Part shown: positions 44,297-53,831 of the stretch, in pieces
Numbering within the stretch: position 1 is the first letter of the stretch
Layout: the number at the start of each line of letters is the position of its first letter
Origin: Azospirillum griseum
Lineage (GTDB): Bacteria; Pseudomonadota; Alphaproteobacteria; Azospirillales; Azospirillaceae
Assembly (NCBI RefSeq): GCF_003966125.1
Contig: NZ_RXMA01000002.1
Coordinates: 186,001-250,000 of the forward strand
Direction: 5' to 3'
DNA: 64,000 bases
Translations under genes and position numbers: made by a program
Notes under the pieces: model-generated
The model's database searches: none
Told to the model about the DNA's origin: nothing
Seen by the model: the letters and a program-made list of their open reading frames with translations, nothing else

Positions 44297-44956
44297 TCAG
44301 GGCTTTTTCGGTGGGGCTTTCGTTGGCTTGCTGTCCAACTGCAAGGTCGGGCCGTCGCCCGCCGGGTTGGTCAGCAGAACCTTGCCGTCCAAACCGGTTT
44401 CCTTCAGCGCTTTGGCCAGCGCGTCAAAGGTTGCCTTGTCCGCTTCGGCCGCCGCCGCGTCGCGCGCGGCGTTGCTGGGGGGTGGCGGCACCGGGCCGCC
44501 CTTGGCCGGTTCGCGTGGCGCTTTGGGATCGGAGGGGGACGGCGGCGCGCTGCGCGCCACCGACGGATCCGGTTCCGGTTCGGGCGGCGGTGGGGGGGGA
44601 GGCGGGGGCGGACGCCAGAGCCGGAAACAGTCGGTAAAGGTCTGTTCCTTGCACGCCTTCAAAAGTTCGGCAGCGTCCGGCGCTTCATGAACCGGCTCGC
44701 TTGGTGCGATCTCCAACTCACGCGGCAGCGGCGGCAGCGGATCTTCCGGTGGGTTTTCTGGCTCTTCCACGTATCCGGGGGGGAAGGGCAAGCGGATGGG
44801 ACCACTCGGCGGCGTCTGCGCCACCGCCGGTTCCAAGGCCAGAACGGGAACGGCCAACGCGACGACGAGCGGCCAGGATACGGAACGAACGCGCACGAAC
44901 AACCCGGAAACGGTGGCGGTGGGCGCATTATGCCGTCCCCGCCGCCCCCGCGTCAT
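44297..44956 (-). CDS. proline-rich exported protein
   Basis: A 219-aa protein with a signal-like segment (SVSWPLVVALAVPVLALEPA, then VAQ) preceded by a basic stretch. The mature part is almost entirely disordered: Pro runs around residues 113-122 and 135-160, one short CKEQTFTDCF motif and a C-terminal helix. It is cotranscribed or antiparallel to nothing obvious; it sits 35 bp past the hflX stop on the same strand. Function unknown. Confidence 0.65.
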   Translation of the reverse strand: MTRGRRGRHNAPTATVSGLFVRVRSVSWPLVVALAVPVLALEPAVAQTPPSGPIRLPFPPGYVEEPENPPEDPLPPLPRELEIAPSEPVHEAPDAAELLKACKEQTFTDCFRLWRPPPPPPPPPPEPEPDPSVARSAPPSPSDPKAPREPAKGGPVPPPPSNAARDAAAAEADKATFDALAKALKETGLDGKVLLTNPAGDGPTLQLDSKPTKAPPKKP

Positions 44957-44990
44957 CCGTGATCTGCGACCCTGCCCGTTCCGGTCCCGA

Positions 44991-46307
44991 TCAGGGATCG
45001 GGCTGTTGCAGGAACCGCTTTTCGAACCGTGCCAGATCCGCCGGATCGATGGCGACCTGGAGATGGGCCAGATCCTCGTCGTCCTCACGCTCCAGCACCT
45101 CGCCCTTGGCATAAAGCCAAGCCAGCGCGGCCCCGTCACCCAGGGCAATGTCCAGGGTGACGACTTGGCGATGAGCGTTCATCCGCTCGTCCAGCAGGCG
45201 GTCGAGCGCGTCGATCCCCTCCCCGGTCCAGGCCGACACCGCGACCGCGCGCGGGTTGCGGGCGGTCGCGGTCAGCAACGCCGCCCGGCTGTCCGCGTCC
45301 AGCGCATCGATCTTGTTCAGAACCTCGATGACCCGGTCGTCGCTGTCCGGGTCCAGCCCCATGTCGCCCAACACCTCGTACACGTCGGCCCGTTGGGCGT
45401 CGGTGTCGACGTGGGCGATGTCGCGGACGTGCAGGATGATGTCGGCGGCGTCCACCTCCTCCAACGTCGCGCGGAAGGCGGCGACCAGACCGTGCGGCAG
45501 GTCGGAGATGAACCCCACAGTGTCGGACAGGATCACCTTGCGCCCCGATGGCAGCGTCACCTGCCGCATCGTCGGATCCAGCGTGGCGAACAGCAAATCC
45601 TTGGCGAACACGTCGGCGTTGGCCAACCGGTTGAACAGGGTGGATTTTCCGGCGTTGGTGTACCCGACCAGCGCCACCACCGGATAGGGAACCTTCGCCC
45701 GCGCCTTGCGGTGCAGGCCACGGGTGCGCCGCACCTCGTCCAGTTCCTTTTTGATCTTGATGATGCGGTCGCCGATCAGACGGCGGTCCATCTCAAGCTG
45801 CGATTCGCCGGGGCCGCCCAGAAAACCGAAACCGCCGCGCTGGCGCTCCAAGTGGGTCCAGGACCGGACCAATCGGGATTTCTGATAGGTCAGCGACGCC
45901 AGTTCGACCTGCAACATGCCTTCGCGCGTGCGGGCGCGGGCACCGAAAATCTCCAGGATCAGACCGGTGCGGTCGATCACCTTGGCCTTGAGCGCGCGTT
46001 CCAGATTGCGTTGCTGAACCGGTGACAGCGCGTGGTCGAGAATGACCAGCGTCGCCTCCAGCTCCGTCACCTGTTCGGCCAGATGCTCCACGGTTCCGGA
46101 CCCCAGCAGGGTCGCGGGTTGGGGCCGGTTGACCTTCACGCATTCGGCGTGGATGACGTCCAGTTCAATCGCCTGGGCAAGGCCGATGGCCTCCTCCAGG
46201 CACGATTCGGGGGGGCGAGACACCCCGTCCGCCTCACTGCGGAGGACGGGGTGGACCACAATCACCCGGCCAGCGCCAAGCGGCGCTGCACCTTCGTCGT
46301 TGGTCAT
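44991..46307 (-). CDS. hflX: ribosome-associated GTPase HflX
   Basis: A 438-aa ribosome-splitting/rescue GTPase. The N-terminal HflX domain (about 20-130) includes NRPQPATLLGSGTVEHLAEQ and the conserved segment RARTREGMLQVELASLTYQ. The G domain has G1 GYTNAGKS, G3 DTVGFISDLPHGLV and G4 NKID. The start is ATG 46307. It follows hfq by 4 bp, the classic hfq-hflX operon. Confidence 0.97.
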   Translation of the reverse strand: MTNDEGAAPLGAGRVIVVHPVLRSEADGVSRPPESCLEEAIGLAQAIELDVIHAECVKVNRPQPATLLGSGTVEHLAEQVTELEATLVILDHALSPVQQRNLERALKAKVIDRTGLILEIFGARARTREGMLQVELASLTYQKSRLVRSWTHLERQRGGFGFLGGPGESQLEMDRRLIGDRIIKIKKELDEVRRTRGLHRKARAKVPYPVVALVGYTNAGKSTLFNRLANADVFAKDLLFATLDPTMRQVTLPSGRKVILSDTVGFISDLPHGLVAAFRATLEEVDAADIILHVRDIAHVDTDAQRADVYEVLGDMGLDPDSDDRVIEVLNKIDALDADSRAALLTATARNPRAVAVSAWTGEGIDALDRLLDERMNAHRQVVTLDIALGDGAALAWLYAKGEVLEREDDEDLAHLQVAIDPADLARFEKRFLQQPDP

Positions 46308-46311
46308 GGGA

Positions 46312-46560
46312 TCAGGCGCTCTCGCCTTCCTTCGGCGGTTCAAAGAGTTGGATCGGATGGGCCGGCATCACCGTCGAAATCGCGTGCTTGTAGACCAGTT
46401 GCGAATGGGCATCGCGACGCAGCAGCACGGAGAAATTGTCAAACCAGGTGATGATGCCCTGAAGTTTCACGCCGTTCACGAGAAAGACGGTAACGGGAGT
46501 CTTGTTCTTGCGAACGTGGTTGAGAAACACGTCCTGCACGTTCTGGCTTTTTTCAGACAT
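46312..46560 (-). CDS. hfq: RNA chaperone Hfq
   Basis: An 82-aa hexameric Sm-like protein that binds sRNAs and mRNAs. Sm1 is [20 protein letters not shown]; Sm2 contains [11 protein letters not shown]. The start is taken as ATG 46560 ([12 protein letters not shown]) because AAGGGGG lies 8 nt upstream; an ATG two codons earlier is possible. Confidence 0.98.
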   Translation of the reverse strand: MSEKSQNVQDVFLNHVRKNKTPVTVFLVNGVKLQGIITWFDNFSVLLRRDAHSQLVYKHAISTVMPAHPIQLFEPPKEGESA

Positions 46561-46655
46561 ACACATGCCCCCTTCTTGAATGTTCTTGGGACCGGCCCGA
46601 ACCAAGCCGATCCGCGTAAGCCCACGGTCTTTGATCCGGTCCGCCGAAGACCCGA

Positions 46656-47357
46656 TCAAACACCCGACTGGACGGATATGGTATCACCACCCGCGCCAAC
46701 CAAGCCACACCCAACCAAGCCACACAAGGCTGCACAGTCGGCGTGACGATGGGCTGGGGGAAAACGGTCGAATCCGCTCCCCTCGCCCTGACCTATTAGC
46801 ACCGGAATCAAGCCCGCGCCATGGGCGCATTCCATATCGATGTCCGCGTCGCCGAGAAACCAGACCTGCGGCCCCGGTTCCAACCCCGACGGTTCCAGCG
46901 CCATTCGCACCGGGGCGATGTGCGGCTTGTCGAATGCGGCGTCCTGCGCTCCGACCAGCGCGCCGAAAAAACCGCCCCACCCCAGCGCCTCGGCCTCCGC
47001 CCGCAGGAAGCGACCGGTCTTGTTCGACACCACCGCCTGATAGACACCGCGTTCATCAAAACAGCGCAACAGATCCTCGGCACCCGACAGCGGGCGCAGA
47101 TGATCCAGATGGTGGGCGGCGAAATAGGCGTAGAAGAGATCGCGCGCCTCGGTCCAACGCTCGCCAAAGATGCGCGGGAAGCTGTCGCGCAGCGATTGCT
47201 TGATGCGGGCGCGCGCCTCCTCCTCGTCCCAGGTCGGCAGGCCGAACGCGTCCAGGGCGTGATTCAACGCCGCGCGCACGGTGCCCCAATTGTCCACCAG
47301 AGTGTTGTCCCAGTCATACAGGACCGCGCGCGGCAGGATGATGCTGTCCACAGCCAT
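46656..47357 (-). CDS. HAD-family hydrolase (phosphoglycolate phosphatase-like)
   Basis: A 233-aa phosphatase with motif [11 protein letters not shown] (the nucleophile Asp and acid Asp), motif II VVSNKTG, motif III Lys in DKPHIAP and motif [15 protein letters not shown]. It resembles Gph-type enzymes, though the exact substrate is not determined. It lies upstream of hfq in the same orientation with a 95-bp gap. Confidence 0.88.
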   Translation of the reverse strand: MAVDSIILPRAVLYDWDNTLVDNWGTVRAALNHALDAFGLPTWDEEEARARIKQSLRDSFPRIFGERWTEARDLFYAYFAAHHLDHLRPLSGAEDLLRCFDERGVYQAVVSNKTGRFLRAEAEALGWGGFFGALVGAQDAAFDKPHIAPVRMALEPSGLEPGPQVWFLGDADIDMECAHGAGLIPVLIGQGEGSGFDRFPPAHRHADCAALCGLVGCGLVGAGGDTISVQSGV

Positions 47358-47585
47358 TCCCCCAAAACGCGGTCTGTGCCCAACGTCAGACCGCAGAGGG
47401 GCCTTTTAGCGGATTCAGAACCGCCAGGGTAAGCCTGTGAGGTGGGGCAACGGATGGCTTCGGCAGAAAAGCAACACCTCGGCGTGTTGTGACGAATTCG
47501 TGAAGGTGGCCTCTTGTTTTCACACCAACCGCGTGGGCAAATTGACGCAGCGTTGTTGCGCGACTGCCGAAAGGTACGCCCGTCG

Positions 47586-48353
47586 ATGTGTCGTTTCCTT
47601 GCCTATTGCGGCGAACCGGTGCTGCTGGAATCCCTGGTCTGCACCCCCTGCCATTCGCTGATCGAACAATCCATGCACGCGTCGGAGGCAAAGACCGAGA
47701 CGAACGGCGATGGGTTCGGAGTGGGATGGTACAGCGATCGTGTCGAACCGGGCCGCTATTGCGAGGTTCGCCCCGCCTGGTCGGATGAAAATCTGCAATC
47801 CATTTGCGGTCACGTCCGATCCCATCTGTTCTTTGCCCATGTGCGCGCCGCCACGGGAACCGCCGTCAGCCGCGCCAACTGCCACCCCTTCAAGTCCGGT
47901 CGTTTCCTGTTCATGCACAATGGGCAGGTCGGCGATTGGAGCAAACTGCGGCGGCGGGTGGAGGCGATGATACCCGATCACCTCTACGCCTCGCGCACCG
48001 GGACCACCGACAGCGAGGCGATCTTCCTCACCGCCATGGGGCGCGGGTTGGACTCCGATCCGGTCGGGGCGGTCCAATCGGTGCTGGCCGATATTCACGA
48101 CGACATGAAATCCAGCGGCATCCGCGCGCCGCTGCGCTTCACCGCCACATGGACCGACGGTGAACGGGTGTGGGCGGTGCGGTGGGCCTCGGACAACAAG
48201 CCCCCCAGCCTCTATTGGCGCTACACCGACAGCGGCCTGATCGTGGTGTCCGAACCGGTGGATTCGCAGCGTGAATGCTGGCAGCCCGTTCCCAACGGCG
48301 GCGGTCTGGTCGCCCGTTTGGGCGGTGGGCCGGAGGCGTTTTCCTTCCACTGA
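47586..48353 (+). CDS. class II glutamine amidotransferase (YafJ-type)
   Basis: A 255-aa Ntn-hydrolase domain protein. The start MCRFLAYCGEPV exposes the catalytic Cys2 after Met removal. Family motifs include ETNGDGFGVGWY, SHLFFAHVRAATG, NCHPFKSGRFLFMHNGQVGD and GTTDSEAIF. It has only the glutaminase domain, as in YafJ; the acceptor is unknown. Confidence 0.9.
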   Translation: MCRFLAYCGEPVLLESLVCTPCHSLIEQSMHASEAKTETNGDGFGVGWYSDRVEPGRYCEVRPAWSDENLQSICGHVRSHLFFAHVRAATGTAVSRANCHPFKSGRFLFMHNGQVGDWSKLRRRVEAMIPDHLYASRTGTTDSEAIFLTAMGRGLDSDPVGAVQSVLADIHDDMKSSGIRAPLRFTATWTDGERVWAVRWASDNKPPSLYWRYTDSGLIVVSEPVDSQRECWQPVPNGGGLVARLGGGPEAFSFH

Positions 48354-48362
48354 TCCGGCGGA

Positions 48363-49577
48363 TCAGCCCAGAATGCGCGCTGCGGGCAGGCGGATGACCA
48401 CTTCGGTCCCCTGCCCCGGCGCGCTGGTCAGGTCCACCGTACCGTCGTGCAGTTCCGCCATCCGCCGCACGATGGGCAATCCCAGACCGATCCCTTCATG
48501 CTTGCGCACCAGCGACCGCTCCGCCTGGGTGAAGGGATTGAAGACCTGTCCGAGCAGATCGGGGGGAATCCCCGGCCCATTGTCGCGCACAAAAATGGCC
48601 AGCGCGTCGCCGCGCAGCGCAGCGCCCAACCAGACGCTGCCCCCGCTGGGGGTGAACTTCACCGCATTGTCCAACAGATTGAGGATCATTTCCCGCAACC
48701 GCCGCCGATCGGCCCGCAGATGGATGGGCGGGGTTGGTTCCAGACTGACGGACAGCCGCTTGCTCTCGGCCTTGCCCGCCAACAGATCAACGCAGCTTGT
48801 CAGCAGTTGCGGCAGATTCACGTCGCATTCCTGCAATTCGATGGAACCGGTGGATCCCCGTGTGTAGTCGAGGATGTTGTTGACCATGGTCAGAAGCGAT
48901 TTGCCGCTCTCCTCGATCAACTTCACATACTCGACGTAATCCGGATTCCCCAGCTTTCCCATTGATTCGCTGCCCAGCACATCGGCAAATCCGATGATGG
49001 AGTTGAGCGGGGTGCGCAGTTCGTGGCTCATCACCGACAGGAAATCCAGCTTGGCCCGGTCGGCCTGCCGGGCGGCGTCCAACGCGCTGGACAACTCCGC
49101 GGTGCGCTCCATCACCCGCTGCTCCAATTCGCGATTCTGATCGGCGGCGCGGCGGTAGAGGGTGCGGATCTCCACCATGTTGCGGACCCGGTGGAGCAGT
49201 TCCCAGGCGATGAAGGGTTTGGTCAAAAAATCATTTGCGCCCAGTTCCAGCGACCGGCGGCGGGTGTCCTGGTCGGTCTGGGCGGTCAGCACCAGGATCG
49301 GCACATAATCACCGCCGAAGATCGGCCGGACCCGCTCCATCAGCTCGAAGCCGCTCATGTGCGGCATGCGGATGTCGATCAACAGCAGATCGAAGCCAAC
49401 CGATTCGCACAGGGCGGGAACCTTGCGCGGATCGGTTTCGCCCCGGATGTCGCGGTAGCCGTCGTGGGTCAGGATTTCCCGCAGCAGTTCGACGTTGGAC
49501 GCGTTGTCGTCCACCACCAGAATGCGGGCGCTTTTGATCTGCGCCTCAAGCTGCGGGTCGATCTGGCTCCGATGCAT
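48363..49577 (-). CDS. response-regulator/histidine-kinase hybrid
   Basis: A 404-aa cytosolic signalling protein. An N-terminal receiver domain (about 15-135, phospho-acceptor Asp68 in LLLIDIRMP) is joined by a coiled linker to a HisKA domain (His185 in SVMSHELRTPLNS) and an HATPase domain with N box (NLLDNAVKF) and G boxes (DNGPGIP, GIGLGLPIV). No membrane segment or sensor domain is present, so the input comes through phosphorylation of the receiver by another kinase. The start is ATG 49577; a longer frame is unlikely. Confidence 0.93.
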   Translation of the reverse strand: MHRSQIDPQLEAQIKSARILVVDDNASNVELLREILTHDGYRDIRGETDPRKVPALCESVGFDLLLIDIRMPHMSGFELMERVRPIFGGDYVPILVLTAQTDQDTRRRSLELGANDFLTKPFIAWELLHRVRNMVEIRTLYRRAADQNRELEQRVMERTAELSSALDAARQADRAKLDFLSVMSHELRTPLNSIIGFADVLGSESMGKLGNPDYVEYVKLIEESGKSLLTMVNNILDYTRGSTGSIELQECDVNLPQLLTSCVDLLAGKAESKRLSVSLEPTPPIHLRADRRRLREMILNLLDNAVKFTPSGGSVWLGAALRGDALAIFVRDNGPGIPPDLLGQVFNPFTQAERSLVRKHEGIGLGLPIVRRMAELHDGTVDLTSAPGQGTEVVIRLPAARILG

Positions 49578-49700
49578 GCGGCTGCGCGCCCCCAGTGACT
49601 GGTCAGAAGGATCTGACCGAACGGTCCATCGCTCGGTCCAACCTTGCCGCATGGGCGATGCAATGCAACGGCTTTTCGCGGCGACCAACGCGTCTTTCGA

Positions 49701-50645
49701 TCAACTGTCCTTCGGCTTCTGGGTGTCGCTGATCGGCTGGACGGTGGCGGGGGCGTCCTGCGGCGCGGCGGCGGGCGGCGGAGCGACGTCCGCCGGGCGC
49801 GGCGGCGGTTCGCTGGTGGGCGAACGGCGGGGCGGTCCGGCCTTCACGTCGGTGTAAACCGCCTTGGCGATCTCCAACAGCTCCTCTTTCGACAGGCGAC
49901 CGGCCAAGGCGTAGGACAAGGCCCCTTCCACCCAATAGAAGGTCGCGACGTCGCCGTTCTGGGTGAAGCTGAAGGTCGAGGGGTTGCCCGACTGCGGCGC
50001 GCCGACGAACAGCGTGATCCGCTTGTTGGCGTCGTTCACATACATGTACTGCGCGCCAGCGCCCAAATCGGTCGGCAAGGAACGCCCGCCGATCAGGCGA
50101 AAGCCGATGCGCGCCAGATCGGGGCCGAACACGTCGCGCCCCACCCGCTTGGACAGCCAGCCGTTCAGTTCATCCTGATTGTCGGCCCCCAACTCCACCT
50201 GGAACCGCTCGTCGGCGGTGTAGAAGCGGTGGGCCTGGGTCGCTTCCTCGGCGAAGGTGGCAAGCGTCTGGCGCTGCTGCCCGGCCGGAGACACGGTTTG
50301 CACGCCGCGCCCGAACCATCCGCCACCGGCCCCGGCCAGCAGCAGCAGCACGGCGGCGGCAACCCGCAGCAGCGGGCGGGCGTGCCAGGGCGGACGGTTG
50401 TCGTTGAAGGCCAGACGGCCTTTCAAGCGGTCGCTGAGATCCTGAACCGCGTCGCTGGGCGGTTCGCGCAGAACGCCGTCGAACAGATCGTGCAGCAGCG
50501 CCGTTTGCGCGCGGTAATCCTCGACGCGGGCCGCCGCGTCGGGGTCATCGGCCAACCAGCGTTCCACCGCCAGACGGCGGGTGCTGTCCAATTGCCCATC
50601 CACATAGGCGTGGAGATCGTCTTCCGTCACCGCTCGCGCGTTCAT
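49701..50645 (-). CDS. membrane-anchored anti-sigma factor
   Basis: A 314-aa protein. The N-terminal 80 residues (DLHAYVDGQLDSTRRLAVER...) are the ASD-like sigma-binding helical domain, without the zinc-binding Cys pair. One membrane segment (LLRVAAAVLLLLAGAGGGWF, about 93-112) follows. The large outer domain and Pro-rich tail are presumably periplasmic. The ATG overlaps the sigma factor's TGA by 1 nt, the usual sigma/anti-sigma coupling. Regulated proteolysis of the outer part is likely but not visible. Confidence 0.85.
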   Translation of the reverse strand: MNARAVTEDDLHAYVDGQLDSTRRLAVERWLADDPDAAARVEDYRAQTALLHDLFDGVLREPPSDAVQDLSDRLKGRLAFNDNRPPWHARPLLRVAAAVLLLLAGAGGGWFGRGVQTVSPAGQQRQTLATFAEEATQAHRFYTADERFQVELGADNQDELNGWLSKRVGRDVFGPDLARIGFRLIGGRSLPTDLGAGAQYMYVNDANKRITLFVGAPQSGNPSTFSFTQNGDVATFYWVEGALSYALAGRLSKEELLEIAKAVYTDVKAGPPRRSPTSEPPPRPADVAPPPAAAPQDAPATVQPISDTQKPKDS

Positions 50646-51157
50646 CACTTCACCCGTCGGAGGGCAACGCCACCCTCATTCGCCAGTTTCGCCCGGATCG
50701 CCTCCCGCGCCCGAGACAGGCGCGACATGACGGTCCCGATGGGGACGCCGAGCATTTCGGCGACCTCCTCGTATTTCAGGCCCTCCAGCGCCACCAGAAG
50801 CAGAACCTTGCGCTGCTCCTCGGGCAAGGCGTCGATCAGGCGCATCATCTCGCGCAGCTCGACGCTTTCCTCCTGACGGGACGGGGACACCAGCTTCGAT
50901 TCGACGTCATCGACATCGACCTCCGCCGGCTTTCCGACCTTGGACCGGACCTGATTGACGTGAACGTTGTGCAGGATGGTGAACAACCACGCCCGCAGGT
51001 TCGTTCCCGCCTGGAAGCTGTCGGCACGCGACACCGCGCGCACCAACGCCTCCTGCACCAAATCCTCCGCGTCCGCACGATTGTTGCGCAGCAAGGCCCG
51101 CGCATAGCGCCGCAAGGACGCAATGTGGACTTCCAGATCAACCCCGAATGTGCTCAA
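50645..51157 (-). CDS. ECF-type RNA polymerase sigma factor
   Basis: A 170-aa sigma70-family factor with regions 2 (YARALLRNNRADAEDLVQEA...WLFTILHNVHVNQVRS) and 4 (LPEEQRKVLLLVALEGLKYE EVAEMLGVPIGTVMSRLSRA). The start is TTG 51157, with a weak ribosome site. It is followed by its anti-sigma gene. A GGAAT-N17-CGTT element about 135 nt upstream fits an ECF-type promoter and suggests autoregulation. Confidence 0.92.
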   Translation of the reverse strand: MSTFGVDLEVHIASLRRYARALLRNNRADAEDLVQEALVRAVSRADSFQAGTNLRAWLFTILHNVHVNQVRSKVGKPAEVDVDDVESKLVSPSRQEESVELREMMRLIDALPEEQRKVLLLVALEGLKYEEVAEMLGVPIGTVMSRLSRAREAIRAKLANEGGVALRRVK

Positions 51158-51289
51158 CCGTGCACCCGATCGTTCCGGTCACACCATGACCGCAGCCATG
51201 GCTTTCCTCTCATCGAACTGAGCGAACAGGACGAAGTGGCCTCGCAATCCAGGGTCGGGCCAAAGGATGACCCGGTGCTTGCTGGTGCC

Positions 51290-51315
51290 AACGTCCGCCG
51301 CGCGCCCTTTATTCC
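51290..51315 (-). promoter_or_regulatory. probable ECF/EcfG-type promoter of the sigma gene
   Basis: On the minus strand GGAAT (51311-51315) and CGTT (51290-51293) are separated by 17 bp, close to the GGAAC-N16/17-CGTT consensus of alphaproteobacterial general-stress promoters. It lies 133 nt upstream of the sigma start. The rest of 51158-51470 shows no gene. Confidence 0.55.
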
Positions 51316-51470
51316 AGACTTTTTGCGGCTTCGCGTCAAAATTCTGCACGCACGTCGATTGGGTTCGAAAACCACCCCCACGCCACAACCGAAATCGCGC
51401 GCAAACCGGAGTTCGCACGCGCATCGCCGTCAGCATGCAGGGGGAAAAGCGGATCGCGCATGATGCGCGG

Positions 51471-51547
51471 TGGCGACCCCAGCTGGATTCGAACCAGCGA
51501 CCTATCGCTTAGAAGGCGATTGCTCTATCCAACTGAGCTATGGGGCC
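51471..51547 (-). tRNA. tRNA-Arg (TCT)
   Basis: A 77-nt cloverleaf. The anticodon loop CTTCTAA gives TCT, the T-arm is GGTTCGAATCC, acceptor GGCCCCA pairs with TGGGGTC, G73 follows and CCA is encoded (51471-51473 on the complement). Confidence 0.95.
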
Positions 51548-51639
51548 GTCTGAGCTTGCGGAAACGGGTGGGTCAAAATAGGGGATGGGTTCGGCGCGCC
51601 GTGGGAAAAAGCGGACCCACGGCGGACCCCATCGGTCGG

Positions 51640-51936
51640 TCAGAAGCGCGGGCGGTCGAGGCGGAAATTGTCCGGGTAGTTGCGCGGGCGGACGCGGCGC
51701 ACCGGCTCGTTCGACACCACGTAATCCCAACCCTTGCGCTCGGCAAAGGCGATGGCCTCTTCCTTCGTTTCGAAGGTCAGGCGGATTTGGTTCAGCGTGT
51801 CGCCGGAGCTGGTCCAGCCCATCAGCGGTTCCGGGCGGCGCGGCGTCTCGATGTCGCAATCGAGCTGCCAGCGGTGCGTCTTGGCACGACCGGACTGCAT
51901 GGCGGTCTTGGTCGGCTGATAGATCCGCACGTTCAT
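51640..51936 (-). CDS. NADH-ubiquinone oxidoreductase accessory subunit, NDUFS4 type
   Basis: A 98-aa protein matching the ETC complex I 18-kDa (NDUFS4) subunit. It starts MNVRIYQPTKTAMQSGRAKT. The signature is PLMGWTSSGDTLNQIRLTFE, then KEEAIAFAERKGWDYVV, with terminal PKNYPDNF-like RPRNYPDNFRLDRPRF. It is an alphaproteobacterial hallmark shared with mitochondria, peripheral on complex I. It lies between two tRNA genes. Confidence 0.93.
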   Translation of the reverse strand: MNVRIYQPTKTAMQSGRAKTHRWQLDCDIETPRRPEPLMGWTSSGDTLNQIRLTFETKEEAIAFAERKGWDYVVSNEPVRRVRPRNYPDNFRLDRPRF

Positions 51937-51972
51937 GGCTCGATGTCCTCTCCAAGATCGTCGCTGCGGCGA

Positions 51973-52049
51973 TGGTCGGGGAGCCCGGATTCGAACCGGA
52001 GACCTCCAGTACCCAAAACTGGCGCGCTACCAGACTGCGCTACACCCCG
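51973..52049 (-). tRNA. tRNA-Pro (TGG)
   Basis: A 77-nt cloverleaf. Acceptor CGGGGTG, anticodon loop TTTGGGT giving TGG, and encoded CCA at the 3' end (51973-51975 on the complement). Confidence 0.95.
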
Positions 52050-52228
52050 TCGCCGCGTTGTGAGATACACGAACGTCGGGCCGACGGCAAGAAGCCGACG
52101 CACAATTTGGTGTCGGATTTCGGACCGATGAGACGATTTTTCCGTGCGCCGTGCCACGCACGCCTCGGGCAACGGCCTTCCCGCGCGCCCACTGTTCCGC
52201 TTCACCAACGATTTTGGATCCTCCCGCT

Positions 52229-52630
52229 GTGTCCCTCCCCCTGCCGCGAATCGCCCTGTTCACCGCCGATCTGACCGACCGGCCCGACCGCCGCGCGCTG
52301 GTGGCGTTGGCCCACGCCCTGGCCGATCTTGGTCATCCGGTCGATCTGGTCGCCCCGATGGGCGGCGGATCGCTGCGGGCCGGTCTGGATCCGGCGATCG
52401 GTCAGATCGATCTCTGCAACCGCTGGGCCGCCACCTCCGCCTTTGCCCTGGCGCGCTGCGTGGCGGAGCGGCGTCCGGCGGTGCTGGCCGTGCCTGTGTC
52501 GGTGGCGTGGGTGGCGCGGCTGGCGGTGCGGCTGGCCCGCAGCCCGGCCCGCATCCTGACGATTGCCGCCGATGCCGCTCTGGACGACAGCCTGTCGGCT
52601 ATTCGTGACGCAGCGCGTCAATCGGGTTGA
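52229..52630 (+). pseudogene. fragment of a GT4-type glycosyltransferase
   Basis: A 133-aa frame (start GTG 52229 without a good ribosome site) that begins IALFTADLTDRPDRRALVAL, the first Rossmann strand and helix of GT-B glycosyltransferases, and continues HALADLGHPVDLVAPMGGGS. It stops before the catalytic C-terminal domain and overlaps the end of the macB-like gene by 32 bp on the opposite strand. It looks like a truncated remnant. Confidence 0.45.
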
Positions 52631-53831
52631 GCCGGGCGGCGCGGCGGGCCGGGTACAGGCCGAAAAACACCCCGACCAACCCGCTGACCACCACCGCCAA
52701 CAGGATGGAGTTCGGTTGGATCAGCGTCGGCCACCCCGCCAGATGGGCGACCAGCGCCGCCGTCGCCACCCCGGTCAGCACGCCGATGGCCGCGCCGATC
52801 AGGGACAGCGCGGTCGATTCGATGAGGAACTGCACCAGAATGTCGCGTCGGCGCGCGCCAATCGCCAGCCGCAAACCGATTTCCCGCGTCCGCTCCGTCA
52901 CCGACACCAGCATGATGTTCATGATGCCGATACCGCCGACCAGCAGCGACACCGCCGCCACCGCCGCCAGCAGGAAGGACAGCGCGCGGGAGGATTCATC
53001 GCGGGTCGCCGACACGTCGGACAGGTTGCGCATCCAGAAATCATCGTCCTGGCCGGGGGCCAGCCGGTGGCGCTGGCGCAGCAGGTCCCGAATCTGCCGC
53101 ATCGCCTCGGCCTGATCGACGCCGTCGTCGAGCTTGGCGACGATGGTGTGGACGAAACGCGGGTTGGATTTCGCCATACCGGGGATGTTGCGCTTGGCGG
53201 TGGAGATCGGCACGAAGATCACGTCGTCCTGATCCTGGCCTTGGGTGTTCTGGCCCTTTTCGCCCAGCACGCCGATGACGGTCAGCGGGGTGGAGAACAC
53301 GCGCACCGTCTCCCCCACCGGATCACCACCACCGAACAGGTTGCGCACCACGGTTTGGCCCAGAATCACCACCTTGTTGGCCTGGGTCACATCGTCGTCG
53401 GAAAAGCCACGGCCCTGGACGATGGTCCATTCCCGCGCGTCCAGATAGTCGGGGGTCAGGCCGAACAGGGCCGTTCCCCAATTCTGGTTTCCCGCCACCA
53501 CCTGCAAGCCCCAGCGCACCGACGGGGCCGCCACGCGCACGCCGGGAATCTCGGTCATGATCGCCGTCGCGTCGTCTTCGATCAGGGTGGAGGCGGTCCC
53601 GGCCCCCAGCTTCACCCCGGCGCGCACGACGCTGCCCTGCCCGACCAGCAGGAGGTTCGATCCCAGGCTGGCGATCTGCCGCAACACCTGATCGCGCGCG
53701 CCCGCGCCAACGGCGACCATGGCGATGACCGCCGCCACGCCGATGACGATCCCCAACATGGTCAGGGCGCTGCGCAGCGGGCTGGAGCGCAGCGACTCCA
53801 GCGCCGAGCGGAGCGCGTCGAGCGCGGTCAC
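52599..53831 (-). CDS. MacB-type ABC transporter permease
   Basis: A 410-aa inner-membrane protein. An N-terminal transmembrane segment ([20 protein letters not shown]) is followed by a large MacB_PCD periplasmic domain (about 45-265) and the C-terminal three-helix FtsX core (about 275-400, [20 protein letters not shown]). It works with the ATPase next door (ATGA overlap) and the HlyD-like adaptor to export a peptide, lipid or macrolide-like substrate. Here ATPase and permease are separate genes rather than fused as in E. coli MacB. Confidence 0.93.
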   Translation of the reverse strand: MTALDALRSALESLRSSPLRSALTMLGIVIGVAAVIAMVAVGAGARDQVLRQIASLGSNLLLVGQGSVVRAGVKLGAGTASTLIEDDATAIMTEIPGVRVAAPSVRWGLQVVAGNQNWGTALFGLTPDYLDAREWTIVQGRGFSDDDVTQANKVVILGQTVVRNLFGGGDPVGETVRVFSTPLTVIGVLGEKGQNTQGQDQDDVIFVPISTAKRNIPGMAKSNPRFVHTIVAKLDDGVDQAEAMRQIRDLLRQRHRLAPGQDDDFWMRNLSDVSATRDESSRALSFLLAAVAAVSLLVGGIGIMNIMLVSVTERTREIGLRLAIGARRRDILVQFLIESTALSLIGAAIGVLTGVATAALVAHLAGWPTLIQPNSILLAVVVSGLVGVFFGLYPARRAARLNPIDALRHE

